64,000 bases of DNA from Typha latifolia (GCA_019914945.1 CM034101.1:3483188-3547187); one strand, 5' to 3'. Positions 36,401 to 51,400 are shown, numbered from the stretch's first letter. The notes: a model not told the origin generated them from the letters alone. Translations and numbers: made by a program.

Positions 36401-39400
36401 TTATTCTTGTGCTCACAAATAAAGTCTTTGAACTTTCCTATCATTTTACATAAAAATTTGATATCACTTTTAAATTTTAAATTATTATCAATTAATATTA
36501 TATTATTGATTGTTTAATCATTAATATAAGTTTTAATGAATGTATTCAATCATATTGTGTGTTGAATAATATTTATATTTGACTATTACTATATCTTTGA
36601 TAAAATGGGTTATTTATAAAAATAATTTAAAAATAAAAGGCTCTAATGTAGATTTTAACATATATTCAAACAAAAAAATAAAGATTGACGTGCCGAAGGC
36701 CCAAAGACATATTTAAATATTATAATTTTTTTATTAAAAATATGTGAAATGCGTGCTGTTGGTGGCACGATATGGCATGTGTCTTTTGCACAGCCATCGA
36801 TGATCCCAATAATAGATGGGAGAGTCTGCCTATATTTGGAGATCCTACTACATGTTGACTCATAGTTGGAGTCTAGTACCTACTGATAGGGCTGAGAAAT
36901 TCTATTTATTGGGGTGTTGGACACACAGTTGAAGTTTCTCTTTATCACTTATTCTTCTCCTTTATTGCTGGGTTGTTACTGCCATCGTGACCTAGGGTTT
37001 GAGGGGGTGGATTCTCATCTTCTTCCTGTTTGACTTGATGTAGTTCGACATACTCATGGCTTATTAACATCTTCGTGATGCTGATCTTTTGATTGAGCTG
37101 CTGTTGTTGTCATTGCAGATCTTTCTTCTACTTTGTCATATCATTCTCTTCCTCCAAAAGAGAATATATTTTAGTTATGCATGTCAATGCTGTTGCATTC
37201 AAAACAATTCCACCAAAAAAAAAGAAAAAAAAGAAAAGTTGAAGGAAAATCAACAAGCAATAAGAACAAGAGCAACAACAACTACAGATGAAAATCTTCC
37301 ATATAATTTTCTTTCCCTTTTCATTTCCTGATGATAAATATAAGCATGTGCACCAACTTCTAATAGACATAATTTTGCTAATCATTATGATTTATGAGCA
37401 TGTGCACCAGCAATAAGTACTACTCGATGTTTTGAAGCATTCAACCTATGATATACGTGTAGAAATTATGTCCAAATTTCACACAATGTTACAGGATGAG
37501 ATCCTTTTTAGTTTGCTACCACGTGGTAGCCTCTTATAGTGCTTCATGCTTGTTTGTTTTTTTGACGAATATGAAACAGTAAAATAAAGTTTGTATTATT
37601 AGGTGAAAATTGATAATGATCTTCTTCACACTCGGAGGATGTGTGAACAACAGATGTGGTTAGCAATTTGGAATTGCTAACACCATAACATCAATACTTA
37701 AAGTATCCTGTGAAATGTGAACATCTGTTCTAGACTCTGGAGATTATGGGAATAAATTTGATCAGTCCAGCTTACAATATCAGTATCATAAATAGTCTCA
37801 TGGAACTTTGCAATTTAGCAAATCATGCATTAAAATGTTTCTGTGAAATATATAGCATATATTGTATATTCATGGTCCTAATGCAATTTTAACTACTATG
37901 TGTGCAGCATCTGCGTGTTGAGGAGAATCCAATTCTAGAGATGCCTCACTTGGAAGCCGCTTCCATATTGCTTGTTGGCCCTACTTTGAAAAAATTTAAT
38001 GACCGCGGTATTAATCAGATTCTAGTTTGTTCGCTTTATATGCTAAACTTCCATTTATTTTGTTTATCCATTTCCTGCACCTTTTAGGTAGTTAATACTT
38101 AGTACTTAGTAGGAACTTATGATATACTTTTCTACTTCCATATTGCTTGTCTGGCCCTACTTTGAAAAGATTTAATGACGGTGGTATTAATCAGATCTAA
38201 ATTCTTTTACTTTATATGTTAAACTTTCATTTATTTTGCTTTATCCATTTCCTTCTCCTTTTTGGTAGTGGTAGGGATTTATAATATATTTTCCTCTTGA
38301 TTAAGCTAAATAATAAAGTACTTGGTCTTTCTTTTCCTTGAAATGTGACATGCGACATGCTTGATTGATTTCATTTTATTTCTTATTCTACCTAAGGTCA
38401 TAAATGAGCCAAACACAAGGTAATGAAGGTAGCCTTGGACTGACCAACTTCATAACATACATACTCACCATACTGCCATCTCCTTACTTGAAAGTGGAAA
38501 CCTTTTCAGACTCTGCCCACTGCTCTTTGAGGTACTCAACTTTTACGGAAAGCTAGATGGGATGGGGCATCCGATGTTTATTGATAAAGGTAACATCAGT
38601 GGTACCAGTCTTTCAGAAATGGGTCAAAGCGAAGAGACGCCATCCTTGCTATTTAGATTATTCGAAGGGACTCGGCTTAAATAAGTGGATGTATTTTTTT
38701 ATTTAATTGGTAAGCAGTAGTAGCTCACTATATCTAAATTTTAAAAGCTCAGGACATCATGCTCTGATCCAAAGCTAATTCACTATCTTATCTAAAAGCT
38801 TAAGCTAATAGAGAATAATAGTTTTAGTCTTTTTATATTCTAACACTCCCCCTCATTTCTTGATTGAGACATTTTAATAGGTGAGAAGTGAATTTCAATT
38901 AAATGAGAAATTTTACATTTTAAATGACAAGGTAGGTCTGCTGAGTTCATCTGTTAGTCTAACATTTTGCTACGGTGTACATCACATCATCTTGGATTTT
39001 TTTTTCCTTCACGTCCACTTTTTTTTTCCACTAATTTTGTTTGTCTGGAAATGTCACAATCACTCAATACTTTTTTGGTTCTTTTTATGTGTGGTAGTAG
39101 TATAGCTCATTATGTGTTAATATTTGCTGTATAACAATCTTTGGAAGTCCCTTGTCTTACAACATGCAGGTTGGGATAACCAGTTAATGTGGCTTATCAA
39201 CATCAAGCTTAAGCTGATGGCTAGAGAACATTGCCTTTTAGACTGATCATTATTTAATTATCTGTTTGCTGAACTGTTGGGTCTTACAAAGGTGTCATGT
39301 GTTTATTCCAGAATGCGAGTATGATTAGATTGTAACAGCTGATAATTAAATATGGCTGACTTTCTATAATTAGTTGGCTTGTTTTGTTTAATCATTTTTC

Positions 39401-42400
39401 TATATCTAATATAAAAATGTTCATGCAGATCTTTCTCCCAATGAGATAGGAGCGGCAAAGCTATACCCTGCTCATACGGCCTTCTGTATTCGGGAAGGAT
39501 GGGAATTTTGCCGCCCAGAACTTGCTGCAGGTGTTCCTTCTTGAATACTAATATGTTTAACTAATATTTCTATACATTAAAACTGTCTTTGGTGTTCTGA
39601 TATTGCGAGATTATATGCTTTTATGTCATATTTTATGTCTGGTTGTAGACCTGGTCCCACGTACTCTTTATATCTTCTGGGTTATTCCTCATGTAATGGC
39701 ACATCCTTGGTGATCGCTTGATGTGGCATCAGTTTTTAATTAGATTATCTACTTATTTTATCTGAACAATTATAAAATTAGCTTAATGTGCAGGGAATGT
39801 CCACACTATTTTGTTGGCTATTGGATCGGTTTTTAGACTAGTTATAAATTCGGGCTAGCTTATGTTAGGTTAGTGGGCTACATATCCTCTGTAAAACTCT
39901 TAAATTTCTTCTCGACCTTTGAATTTTCCAACATAACTCCTTAACTTCTCAACCTATTGACCTGCCTAAAGATTCTTTCGACTTCTTAACACAACTTCTT
40001 TTAACTTCTCAACCTTTAGACTTCCCATCACAACTGTTAGAAGTCGTTTACCACTCAATTTTTCTGGCGAATATCCTGCATATTTCCACGTAAACAATTG
40101 GAAATAATTGTAGTGGTCCGTACTATTTACTACTGAGTACTTCCCAGTATTTGTGCTACCTTTTGATACATATAGGATTTTATGAAGACATTCTCAATTC
40201 AACGATGATTCATCCTATTTCATTAGATCCAGGAGGAATGTGGTTCCAAAGATGAATTAGATATGGACAGTTCCAACTCTTTTGTGGAAATGCCTTACAT
40301 GCGATAGGCAGCTAATTTTATTGCTTCTTGTAGCTAGAATTTCCTTTTCTAAACACTTCGAAAATCTTGGATTCACTCTCTAAAATTCATCATAAATGAC
40401 TGAAGATGCCTACTGATACATCATGGTTTTTTTCTAGTCTCAGTTTTAATTTTGCTTATAAGAAGAGATTGCCAAGTGTAACACTGTCTTTATTGGGCAG
40501 ACTCAACATTTTCATTCTTAGTTGAGCAATGGAAGGATCACTTGCCTCCAGGCTACATGGTCAAAGAAGCCTACATTGACCAGCCTTTTGAAGAAGATGT
40601 TTGCCTTTGCCACTTCGAATTCACATACTTAAGCAGTGATTCTGAGTTAGTTCTTAAATATCAGTGGTTTATTGGTGACAGAACTCCAACTAACTTTGTA
40701 CCTATTGCTGATGCAGTGGGCAAGGTATGGTCTTTTTTTGTAACAACTTATCAACTGTTCATTTTTTTCTTCCTGACCATCACAATTTGCTACGCTGTTA
40801 CTAATGTATATAACAAGGTTTACTGGCCAAAACACGAGGATGTTGGTAGATGTTTGAAGGTCGAATGTACTCCAATACTGAGAGATGCCGAATTCCCATC
40901 AATTTTTGCTGTATCTTCACCAGTTTCCCCTGGTATGTTAAGAACTAATGAATAATTTCTAAATATATGTGATTTATTCGCAAATTACTGAGTTGTGACT
41001 TTTAAGTACCCATTGTTGCTAAATGTCTGTTTCTTAAGCCAGTTCTGATAATCCAACAGAATTTCACCTTTTAGTGACATGTAATGCATTATATTGAGAA
41101 TGAGGCAAACAGAAACCATTTCTTAGATGGTATAGATAGTATTGTTTCCTAATTGAGGTTTCCCCAAGTTATGTATCGATTTGTACTTTATCAGGAGTGA
41201 TGGCGTTCCTTGGTAATCAGAACTGAGAAGACAAGAGAACTCATTTCTTGACTCCTTCAGTGTTCTGGTTTGAAAAGCTAAGAAGTGCTATTATATTTAT
41301 CTACTTATAAGCAGTATCTAAAGATAGATCACATCGTGCATTCTCTTTCATTGACATTACAGTCTTTCCCTCTCAAATAAAGTCATACAGATATGATAGT
41401 TGGTTAGTGACTAGAGATCAGATATATTCCTTAATATGTGCCAATTTTCATTCTTTCTACATTATTATGTCAAAATTTCCCATAATGAACAGCCACTCAA
41501 GAGAAACGACTGCATTTTGCTGCATTTGATAATAGCTACCAAATCCTTGTTCGCTTACCAAGTACATCAAAGGGGTATATTGTGTCCTTATTTATTTTGA
41601 AATTTGTTTGCTTTATTTTACTGTATTTGCTCTGACTGCAGTCTAATGCGCAGGAACTGGATATCCAAAAGTTGTAAACTTGATGGTGCATGGTGATCTT
41701 ATGGAAGGAAATGTGGTCAAAGGTTCTGCTGAGGTTGCATGGTGTGGTGGGACACCAGGGAAATGTGTTGCTAGGTTGGTATGCTGATGTTGCTTTTTAG
41801 TTTACCAATATGCACATTCTCTTCTTTATATCATCATCAGCTTTTCACAGAGTTTTTGACCAAACTAGCCCTTCCAAACCTTTGTTTACATGTCTGTTAC
41901 ATTCCAAAACTTAAATATGTTACATTTCAAAATTTAAATGAGATTATGTGAGTTGGAAAATCATTGATTGAGACGACAATTTTTAAATATAAGTCGCAAC
42001 TCGGTCAGCAACTTATATGAAAATTTAGAAACCACAACAAAATTTCCAAGTGTGAGGGAATATTTTTCTATATAAATCATTATCCAGGTCAATGTTATAT
42101 GGAATTCTTTTCTCATACTTAGCAATTTTCTTGGCGGTTTTTAAATTTCTATTTAAGTTGCTGACTAAGTTTGTGATTTATATTTAAAATTTTTTAAACT
42201 TACTTTGTCTTGTATTTAAGTTTCGTCGTGAATTAGACACGTGATAAAGAAATTTGGCTGACTTAAAATAGTAAAAAACTCCTTTTCATGAGCAAAACTT
42301 TCTTAAGAAGATTAATGGAAGTTGTCCTATTTGCCAGCTGGTTAAGGCGAAGATGGAATAGTAGTCCAGAGGTGATAATTGGAGCTGAAGATGAGGAGTA

Positions 42401-45400
42401 TCGACTGACTGTGGATGACATCGATTCGAGTTTAGTTTTCATGTATACTCCTGTAACAAAAGAAGGCATCAAGGGAGAACCACAGTATGCAATGACCGAG
42501 TTTGTAAAAGCAGGTTGAGCTAAATATCTAGTCTTTCTGTACTCCTAGTAACTTTCTGCATTTTGAATTCTGTATTCCTTGAAGGGTGCTATTTAGTTTT
42601 AAAGTAGATATATGGAGTAATCTACTTGCTACTTGTCATAAAAAATATTATGCTGTGATAGTAATTCTTGTACTAGTATATCTATCTGGGGAAAGCCCAA
42701 CTTCCAAGAGGCATTGTTCTGGTTGTTAGTATTTCTTGTGTCAAAATGGAGAGAGTTGCACCTCCATAAGATTGCTAATTCACCATTGCTTGCTTACTTT
42801 TTTCCTTGTTTATATTCTTACTTTTATTGAAGCCAGGTTTGCTACTTGGAAAATGTGTCAATTTTAACTTTTAGTTAATCCAACAAATCATCGCTGCATG
42901 GTTTTTGTTCATCTTTGCTTGCTTTTAGGTGGTAGTTGCGTAAAATTATTTTAAAATTCCTTCACAGATTGCAGTCATCTTTTCCATGTGACCTTATTGT
43001 ATGCAATATCGACTAATAACTGTTTCTGTCTTTGCAATGCTCATGACATTGGTCCTTGGAACTCCTGTTTTCAGCTGCGCCATCAGTTACCAATGTGCAA
43101 ATCATAGGGGATGCTGTTGAAGGTAATACAATTAAAGGGTCTGGAGAATATTTTGGGGGCAAGGAGGGCCCAAGCAAGTTTGAGTGGCTGAGGGAGAAGG
43201 AAAATGGGTATGTACATCATATCATGTAATCTTTTCTTCTTCCTTTTTATCTTCTATTGATGATGGTATTTACTTGTTTCTCATTTTAGTATGGCATGTC
43301 ATGATAACAACTTTTGGCTACTTTTTCTTGCAGAGCCTGTTAGATCTTACAGATTTTTGCCACATAAATTAACACCACATTTGAAATTTACTAAGTAATC
43401 TATAAAACAGAACAGATAAATGAACTATTTCTGCTTACATGATGCAAATGGAACTCATGAAATCAAAAAATGGCACAAATTAGTGCGGACACTACTATGG
43501 TAATATGACTTCTCTAAGAAGAAAATGGAGAAGTGCGCATTCACCAAGCTTTTTGCATGGCTTGCTACACAATTGAGTTTTCTATTTGCTCCTATAATAT
43601 GCTTAGAAGTCTTATTCTAATCGCAAGAAGTTTGTCTAATGTTCTGGTGATGATTGAATAAGTTACGGAGCTACTAAAGGTACATTCCTTTATCTTCCAA
43701 CAATATCATTTTTGCCTAGGGCTGCATATTGGTCCGGAAGTCATTTACTTGACCTTGCTTTATCCAATTCGTTGTGTAAATGTCTAAGGTCTGGGTCATG
43801 ATGTATTAACCTGCTGGCACTCACTTTGCGTTAATAGGGGATGTTGGCGTGACCCCTCGACTGTCTTATTCGACACTAATAGAATATAAAATATAAAAAA
43901 CATCGTTATCCAATAGTTTGAGCTTTTAGAGTAGTTGTTCAGTTAACATGGTATCACTGGACATATCTGTCATTTAAAATATAATTCTTCTACCATTAAA
44001 ATTAAGCCCACTTCTTCGGCGCATCAAATCTCTCAAGCCCAAAAGGAAATGTGAGTGTCAAAATATAAATATAAAAACCACCATTTTCTAATAGTTAAAA
44101 TTTTCAAAATAGTTGGTGAGTTAGCAAACATATATTCTCCCTTCCTCGTGAAAATTATAGTATATGCATAATACTAGGTTGGCAGGCTGTTGTACAAATT
44201 GCAACGTTGACTCACCAAGACACCAACTACCATAAAAGCTTAAAGGAGTTAGAGAATGGTAGACTTAGTCTTTTACTAATCTCTCCCTCGTTCCTAGGCT
44301 TGCGAGATTTTGGTAGGTCTAAGAAGTTGACTTGATTTAAATAAGTAGAGATTTTTTTATTTAAGGGATTTTTATAAATCACACCCTACATTTTGCTTAT
44401 TTTATGATTCACACCCCGTTTTTGGGGATTTTATAATCCGACCCCTCCTTGTCCCTATAATGTTCATTTAACACCCTGAGTTAACTTAACATAACCATAA
44501 TCAAACTGAATGATACCAGAAAGAGAATATTCTGTTATAATCCACTATGTAATTTATAACATTCCTAAATTATCCTTGTACTAATCTCTAATTTTCTTCA
44601 TAACTTGAACATCCATACTTGTTGCTTTTTCTTAAACCATGGAGAACATCACCTAAATGCCAAACCAATCTTAGAGTTTCCAAACTCCAAGCCATGAAGA
44701 TCTTAGAGCTCCTCAAATGCCAAACCAATTTTGTTGCTTGCGACCTCAAGGATGGGGAAGGAGATAAAGAAATTTTGGGAAAAGATGGAGAAACAAGGGT
44801 TTGAGCTGGAGAGATTGAGAAAAATAGGTGAAGTTGAGGGAAACTTCTAAGGCTTGTACGTGGTAGGGATTTTGGGGGATTCTTGTGGGTTGTAGGTTTT
44901 GATATAATTTTGTGAGGTAGGGTTTAGTTATAGATAAAAAGATTTAGATTTTGTGGGGTTATGGTTTAGTTTGGAGAAGAAGGATTTTGTGGGGATTTAA
45001 GTTAGGTCAGAAACTTTTAAGGGTATTTTAGTAATATTTGAACTAAAGTCACATAAACTATATAACATGATTAATGTCAGTTAACTAAAGTAACGTTAGT
45101 GTGTTAAATGAACATTATAGAAAAAAAGAGGTGTTGCGTTATAAAATCCCCAAAGATGGGGTGCGAATCACAAAATAGGCAAAATGTAGGGTGCGATTTG
45201 TAAAAATCCCTTTATTTAATTGACAATATAGATCTAGTAGGATATGAACTTAGGACATTCTGCTCTGATTCAATGTTAACTCACTAACTATTTTAAAAGC
45301 TACTTTAAAAGCTTAATCTATTGGAAAATTGTGGCCTCTATTCTTTATATTCCAACAACTATGGAAACTGACATATATTGGGTGCTTATACCGTCAACCA

Positions 45401-48400
45401 TAAAAGTCTCGAGCCTTGTTGTAGACTAATACTACCTCTTTGGTTTTCTTATCTCTATTGGAAAATTGAGATAATCATTATTCAAATAACTTTTTAATCC
45501 ATTTTGGTGTAGCCTTTTTTGAGAATACATTTGATTCGACAATAGAAATTTGCAAGGAATGTCCTAAAGTTTTCTTCATTTAGAACATCAAGCAAGCCTC
45601 TCTTTCGAAGTTTGTGCTGTCTTTTCCACTAGTTCATTGTGATATAGGAAGTAATTGAAGTCATTGGTTTATGGCTCTCAGACTCTGCTACGTACTTAAT
45701 GTGTAAACTGTAAACAAAATATCAAATGTAGGTAGATTAAAAAGAATATCAAATTGATATCATCTCTTCTGCAGTTCTGTGGCTGTTTAGATATTTTCAT
45801 TGTGTATTAGTTCAATAACTGGATAACTGCTGAAATCTTGCCAAGTGAACCTGATAGTTTGTATGCTTTTAATGTGTCCTGGGAATTTGATAATATTTTA
45901 GTTATCTGTAAGTTCCTTTCTAGAATGCTAGCGCTATTGCGGATTCTGTTGCCTGACAAGATTTAGTTTAGCATTTCTGAATGCTTATTAATAGATCTTA
46001 TTGTATTTCTAGTTAACATACTATTGCTGTTGGTATTCTTTTGACAGTTCACTGATGCATTAATTTGTTCTAAAGTTTCAGGAGACTTATTTGTTTATTT
46101 TTCCTTTCGGTTTTTGGGCAGTGCATTTCTATTAGCATCAACTGGTACCACTGAGTATACCTTGGCCAAAGAGGACGTTGGGTTACGTCTAAAATTTGTT
46201 TATATTCCCATCAATTTTGAAGGTCTGTTTGTGCTCTTGTATTGTTATAGATCTCTTGTACTTTATTAACTATGTTACCAAATGATCATCTACATGCTTT
46301 TCATTGTCTTTCCAGGTCAGGCGGGGGAATCAGCATATACTCTGTCAGAGATAGTAAAGAAAGGTAGAAACCAATGATTCGTTGGTTAGCTTTTACCTGT
46401 GTTGCTTTTGATTGCATAGTTATTTCATCTTCTATCCAAAAGGTTTAATAGCTTATCTCTGACATCATCTGTCTAATGCCATGTTCATGAAGCTTTGATC
46501 TTATTATAAGTATCTTCTCTCGGTTTATTCTCTTCTAATTTCAGCGCCGCCAAAGGTCACCAATTTGAAGATAGTTGGGGAACTGAGGGAAGGGAGTAAG
46601 GTGACCGTTGCTGCAATGGTCACTGGGGGAACTGATGGATCCAGTAGGGTTCAATGGTTTAAAACTACTTTCTCCAAATTAGAAGGTGAACATGGTCTTG
46701 AGGCAGTTAGTACTTCCAAAGTTGCAAAGGTGAGAACTCTTAGTTGTTCTTGTAGAATTTAATGTAAAAATCATTACACAATGCTGAAGATCAGTTTTTT
46801 TTTTTTGCTTATTTAAATAATCGATTTTGTGTATTACAATACTTTTCTGCAATTGACAGGCATTTCGTGTGCCCCTTGCTGCTGTTGGTTATTATATTGT
46901 TGCAAAATTTACTCCAATGGCTCCTGATGGTGAAACTGGTGAACCAGCATATGTGATATCAGAAAAAGTTGTTGAAAGTAAGTGACAATGGTATATTTAC
47001 CAATCATATAGTTTACATGAAATAAATATGGCCACTGTGATAGCTCCCATTACGACTCTTAGTGTTTACCTGTACTTTCATAGTTTCATGACTAGAATTT
47101 TTTTTATTATGTTATCATATGATCATAACGCAAGTAAGCACGTGTTATCTCTTGGCAGTCCATTATGTTTTGCTATCAACTTATAACTATTGAATATTGA
47201 TACCGCCATTGTGATAGCTTCCTTGATATTTTACCCAAATCTGGTAGTAATTATCCATCATCAGAACCCAAATTCTACACCCCATCCTTTCTCTGCCATT
47301 TGGTAAATCAGTTGGCATTTGCTTGTGTTCTTCACAGGCAATCCTCTATTGGTGTGAACTTCTCTATGCCTATCTTTCAACTGCATCATTACTAGCTGGA
47401 TAACTTTTTGGTTGAAATATCCAATTTATTATTATTGTAAAACCTATCTTTCAACTGCATCATTACTTGCTTAATGCTCTGAAGTGGTGGGACTTTTTTC
47501 AAGCTCACTAATCTGGCAGAGGCAGTGGTGTTCTGTTCACACTGCACTTGTAATATGGTGTCAAAATGGTTGGAGGCATGGACTCAGATATGGCATCTTA
47601 CTTGTTTAGTCAAGAGCTGATATGGTATATATGTTATCATGCAGCTGATCTTTGGGTTTTGGGCACTTAGTTGGACCGAACAATGCAACAGTCTGTGTGG
47701 AGTATTCCGTGCTTCATATAATGGGTTGTGCAACTGCTATTTTTCCTAATAAAAGGAAACACTTTATGGTTCACTAGCTAGAGATGTCTTTCTGTTTTGC
47801 ATCGTACACTATTTTTTTTCTTTTTGCAAATTGCATGTGCCATGTTGAGCTATTATGGAAAGTGGAACCCACTTAATTGACTGGTTTGCATTTTGACACT
47901 GCCCTTTTCTGGTAGGATTGGAAAATCCAGCCTACTATAAGTTCTTTAAGTTTATATGGATAATTAGAAATATATTCCTTTATGCTTGCCATATATTTTT
48001 GGCTGAAAGTACCATTTAAGATTACATAATTTTGTTTCCTTCTTTTTCCTTAGAGAACCATCCCCAACCCTCATCCCACCTTTACTCTTTGATCGCTTTT
48101 AGGAGTGGCACAACATTTAGCATGGTCCATGAGAGTGGATTTTGAGAAATGGGACCATGGAAACTGTTGGAATACATCATAAGGTCAAGAGTGGGTTGGG
48201 TAGGATAAGGATCTAGGGGATAAGCTACAACAGAAGATTTACCTTATTGAGATGGCTTTTTTTTTGGTGAAAGAGTATATTGGTTATTTGGTTAGTATGT
48301 AAGGAGGAGATACAAATGTTCCTTATATATTGAAGGAGCCCAATGCAAACTATGGTGGATAAATTTTGCTATTGTACATGAAAATTTTGTTAGGTTTTTG

Positions 48401-51400
48401 CAATCATGCCTGAAGAGAGATGGGTTTCTGCAATAACCTATGTAAGGCGGGTGGCAGTTTACATATAACCTTTTTTCATGCACAACGTTCTCCTGTGTCT
48501 ATGATAGCTTAACTTGATTGCTTCAAACACTAGTTAGCTACTTAGCTATATCTTACTTTTCTGTTCAGTAGCGTCTTTTATAGACTTGTTTAATACTTTA
48601 CAAATTGTTGATGTCTTATCATTGTTGTTGATCCTTGATACATATATGAGCTTTAAATAAGTTTACATCTTATGCAGCACTTCCACCGAGCTTAAATTTT
48701 CTAACTATAACTGGTGAGTTCCTTGAGGGCGAAATATTGACAGCATCATATGGTTACATTGGGGGCCATGAAGGAAAAAGTCTGTACAATTGGTATCTTC
48801 ATGAAGTATGTTTATTTCTTTCTCCATTGCTCTGATATTCTTATATGTACATTGCAATTTTAAGGGTTTAGAGTTTCACTGTCACATGTCAGTATTTATA
48901 TGCATATGGGGCCTGTTTCCTTTTCTGGAAGTAAGACATTGTTGCTGTTCTCTTGCTATCTGTTCCTTATGTGCGTGTTGATCCACAGACAAAGACCAGC
49001 ATGGGTGAACCTGTTCCAGAGGCATCTGGTCTTCTTCAGTATCGAATATCAAAGGAGGCTATTGGCAAATTTATTTCTTTCAGATGTACTCCTATACGGC
49101 AAGATGGCACTGTTGGTGAGCCAAGAACTTTCCTAGGGCAGGAGCAAGTCCAACCAGGTGCTTTTTAATTTTTAATTTTTTATAAAACCACATAGCTTTT
49201 GGACTTGGGAGTTCAGAATTTGAGAATCAAGGCATCCAAGTTTGGAGAACGCCAACTCAAATCTTGACCGTCTTCACTAGATATTCCTGCATATTTAGCC
49301 AGATAAACCATGATCAGTTGTTACTAGATTGAGAAAGTGTAGTCATTATTGCACTAATTTGATGGAGTCATTTCATTCAATTTCCTGATACAGATAGTTG
49401 CCATTAAAGATATGATAGTTGTTTGCCATATCCATGGTAAATAGTAATCAGAATTCTTACATCTAAATGAAGCGAAAACAATTCCTGCACATGATACTAT
49501 ATGCATGTTAATTTTTTATGCACAGGAACTCCAAGGTTGCTTTCTTTCCACCTAATGGGTGAGGGTGTAGAAGGAACTACCTTAGTTGCAAAGAAGAAAT
49601 ATTGGGGAGGTGAAGAAGGTGATTCAATTTTCCGTTGGTTTTTGGTAAGTGGTTGCCAACCAGCTATGTCTTCGTCGCACTGATCTTGGTCGACACCTCT
49701 AGAGATAGGAAAGGAGATCTATTAGAGAATAATTGGAATTCTTGTATGTAATTAGTATAATACCTTCAACTTCAATGTGCTACATAGCTTGTAAGACATA
49801 GTAAAGGAAATCTATTTTGCATTTACAGACTAGTTCTGACGGTACACAGAGGGAAATTGAAGGTGCTACAACTGATTCATATACCTTAACATGCAATGAT
49901 ATCGGCTTCCTTGTGTCTGTTTCATGTGAACCTGTTAGAAGAGACTGGGCTCATGGTCCAGTAGCAACTGCAGAACATATTGGTCCAATTGTGCCTGGTA
50001 CATCTAAAGTTTGACGGTTATTCAGTTGTTGTCTTTTTGTTATTATCCAATACCAGACATGGTTTCTTCTCCATTATTATTCTTGCCTTCTTGGAGCTCA
50101 AACAGTTTCTTTGACAATCCTCTATACTTGTTTAATTTATATATGTTGAGAAATGAAACAACATAAGTGCTTGCATTCTTAAACCTGTTTGCAGGACCAC
50201 CAACTTGTCAGTCGCTCGAGCTTCTTGGGTCAATGGTTGAAGGAGGCCGCCTGAGCTTTGCTGCTGAATACAGTGGAGGGTGGGAGATCTAGTTCTGTTT
50301 CAATTTTTCTTATCTTCAAATGCTATATTGGACTAAATTTGATAATTGGTTTCTTTTCCCAACAGCGAAAGAGGAAGCTGCACACATGAATGGTTTAGGG
50401 TGAAGCATAATGGTAGTAAGGACAAATTAAATAATGATGGTGAGTCCATTCAAATTATAGACAACATAATTGCTTATTAACCTTTGGATGTTACATAACG
50501 TATGCCTTTCACAGATTATGTGGATTTGACTCTTGAGCATGTTGGTGAATGTATTGAGCTTGTTTACACTCCCGTGAGGATAGATGGATTAAAAGGGACG
50601 CCTAAGAGCATTATCTCAGATTTCATTCTTCCTGGTGAGTGTAATTTCACTTAAGGAAAATGTTAGATTGGGACAGGAATGTCGTGCCTGCCATGAAGAT
50701 TAAATGCTTGTATAAACTATGATGAATTTGATGTCCTTAAATTTTCAAAATGAATATGTTTCGGATGTGTCCTATAAATTCGGAAAACATGGTTGAAAAA
50801 GGAGAAAATATAGATATCTTACATAAGATAGTAGTATCATCCTAGCAGCAAAATATTAGGTTACTTGTTGGAGATCACCTTGTCGGGCCTTAACTCATCA
50901 GATCTACCTCCAATTCACTGGATTAATTCACATTGCAGGAGGGGAGCATGTCAATTCATAAAACATGGTAGAAAAAGGAGAAAAAAGAGATCTCTCACAT
51001 AAGATAGTAACATCCTAGCAGCAAAATATAGATTACTTGTTGGAGACCAGACCAACTTGTCAAACCTTCTCTCATCGAATCTACCTCCAGTTCCCTGGAT
51101 TAATTCGCTTTGCAGGATGAAAGAATGTGTGTATTGGATTTGGGAGTTATTCATGAGTGATCGGGAGATCAGGACATATATTATTTGATGTCTAGGTATG
51201 GGTATGGGTTTTTAATGAAAACACTTGTAAATTAACTAGAGATGAGAATACTGAATGTGGTGTCTTAAAAACTACTGAGAACCAACTCAGACTATTTTGG
51301 TAAATAAGAATAGGTTTGATGCTATTAAAAAAACATGGATCTGTTGGAGAGTATTCTTGCTCCAGATCTGTCAAGACAATGATTTTTCTGAGTAAACAGG

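Noticed and set aside
36195..36800. Possible transposon in AIR9 intron 7 with ends rich in GTGCCA/CGTGCCACC
   Set aside because: The two ends pair only in short patches and no target duplication is visible, so the boundaries are not supportable.
44619..44804. 61-codon ORF inside the MULE as a captured gene fragment
   Set aside because: Mutator-like elements can carry gene pieces, but this ORF shows no recognisable domain, and internal repeats (cctcaaatgccaaaccaatt-like phrases) suggest low complexity.
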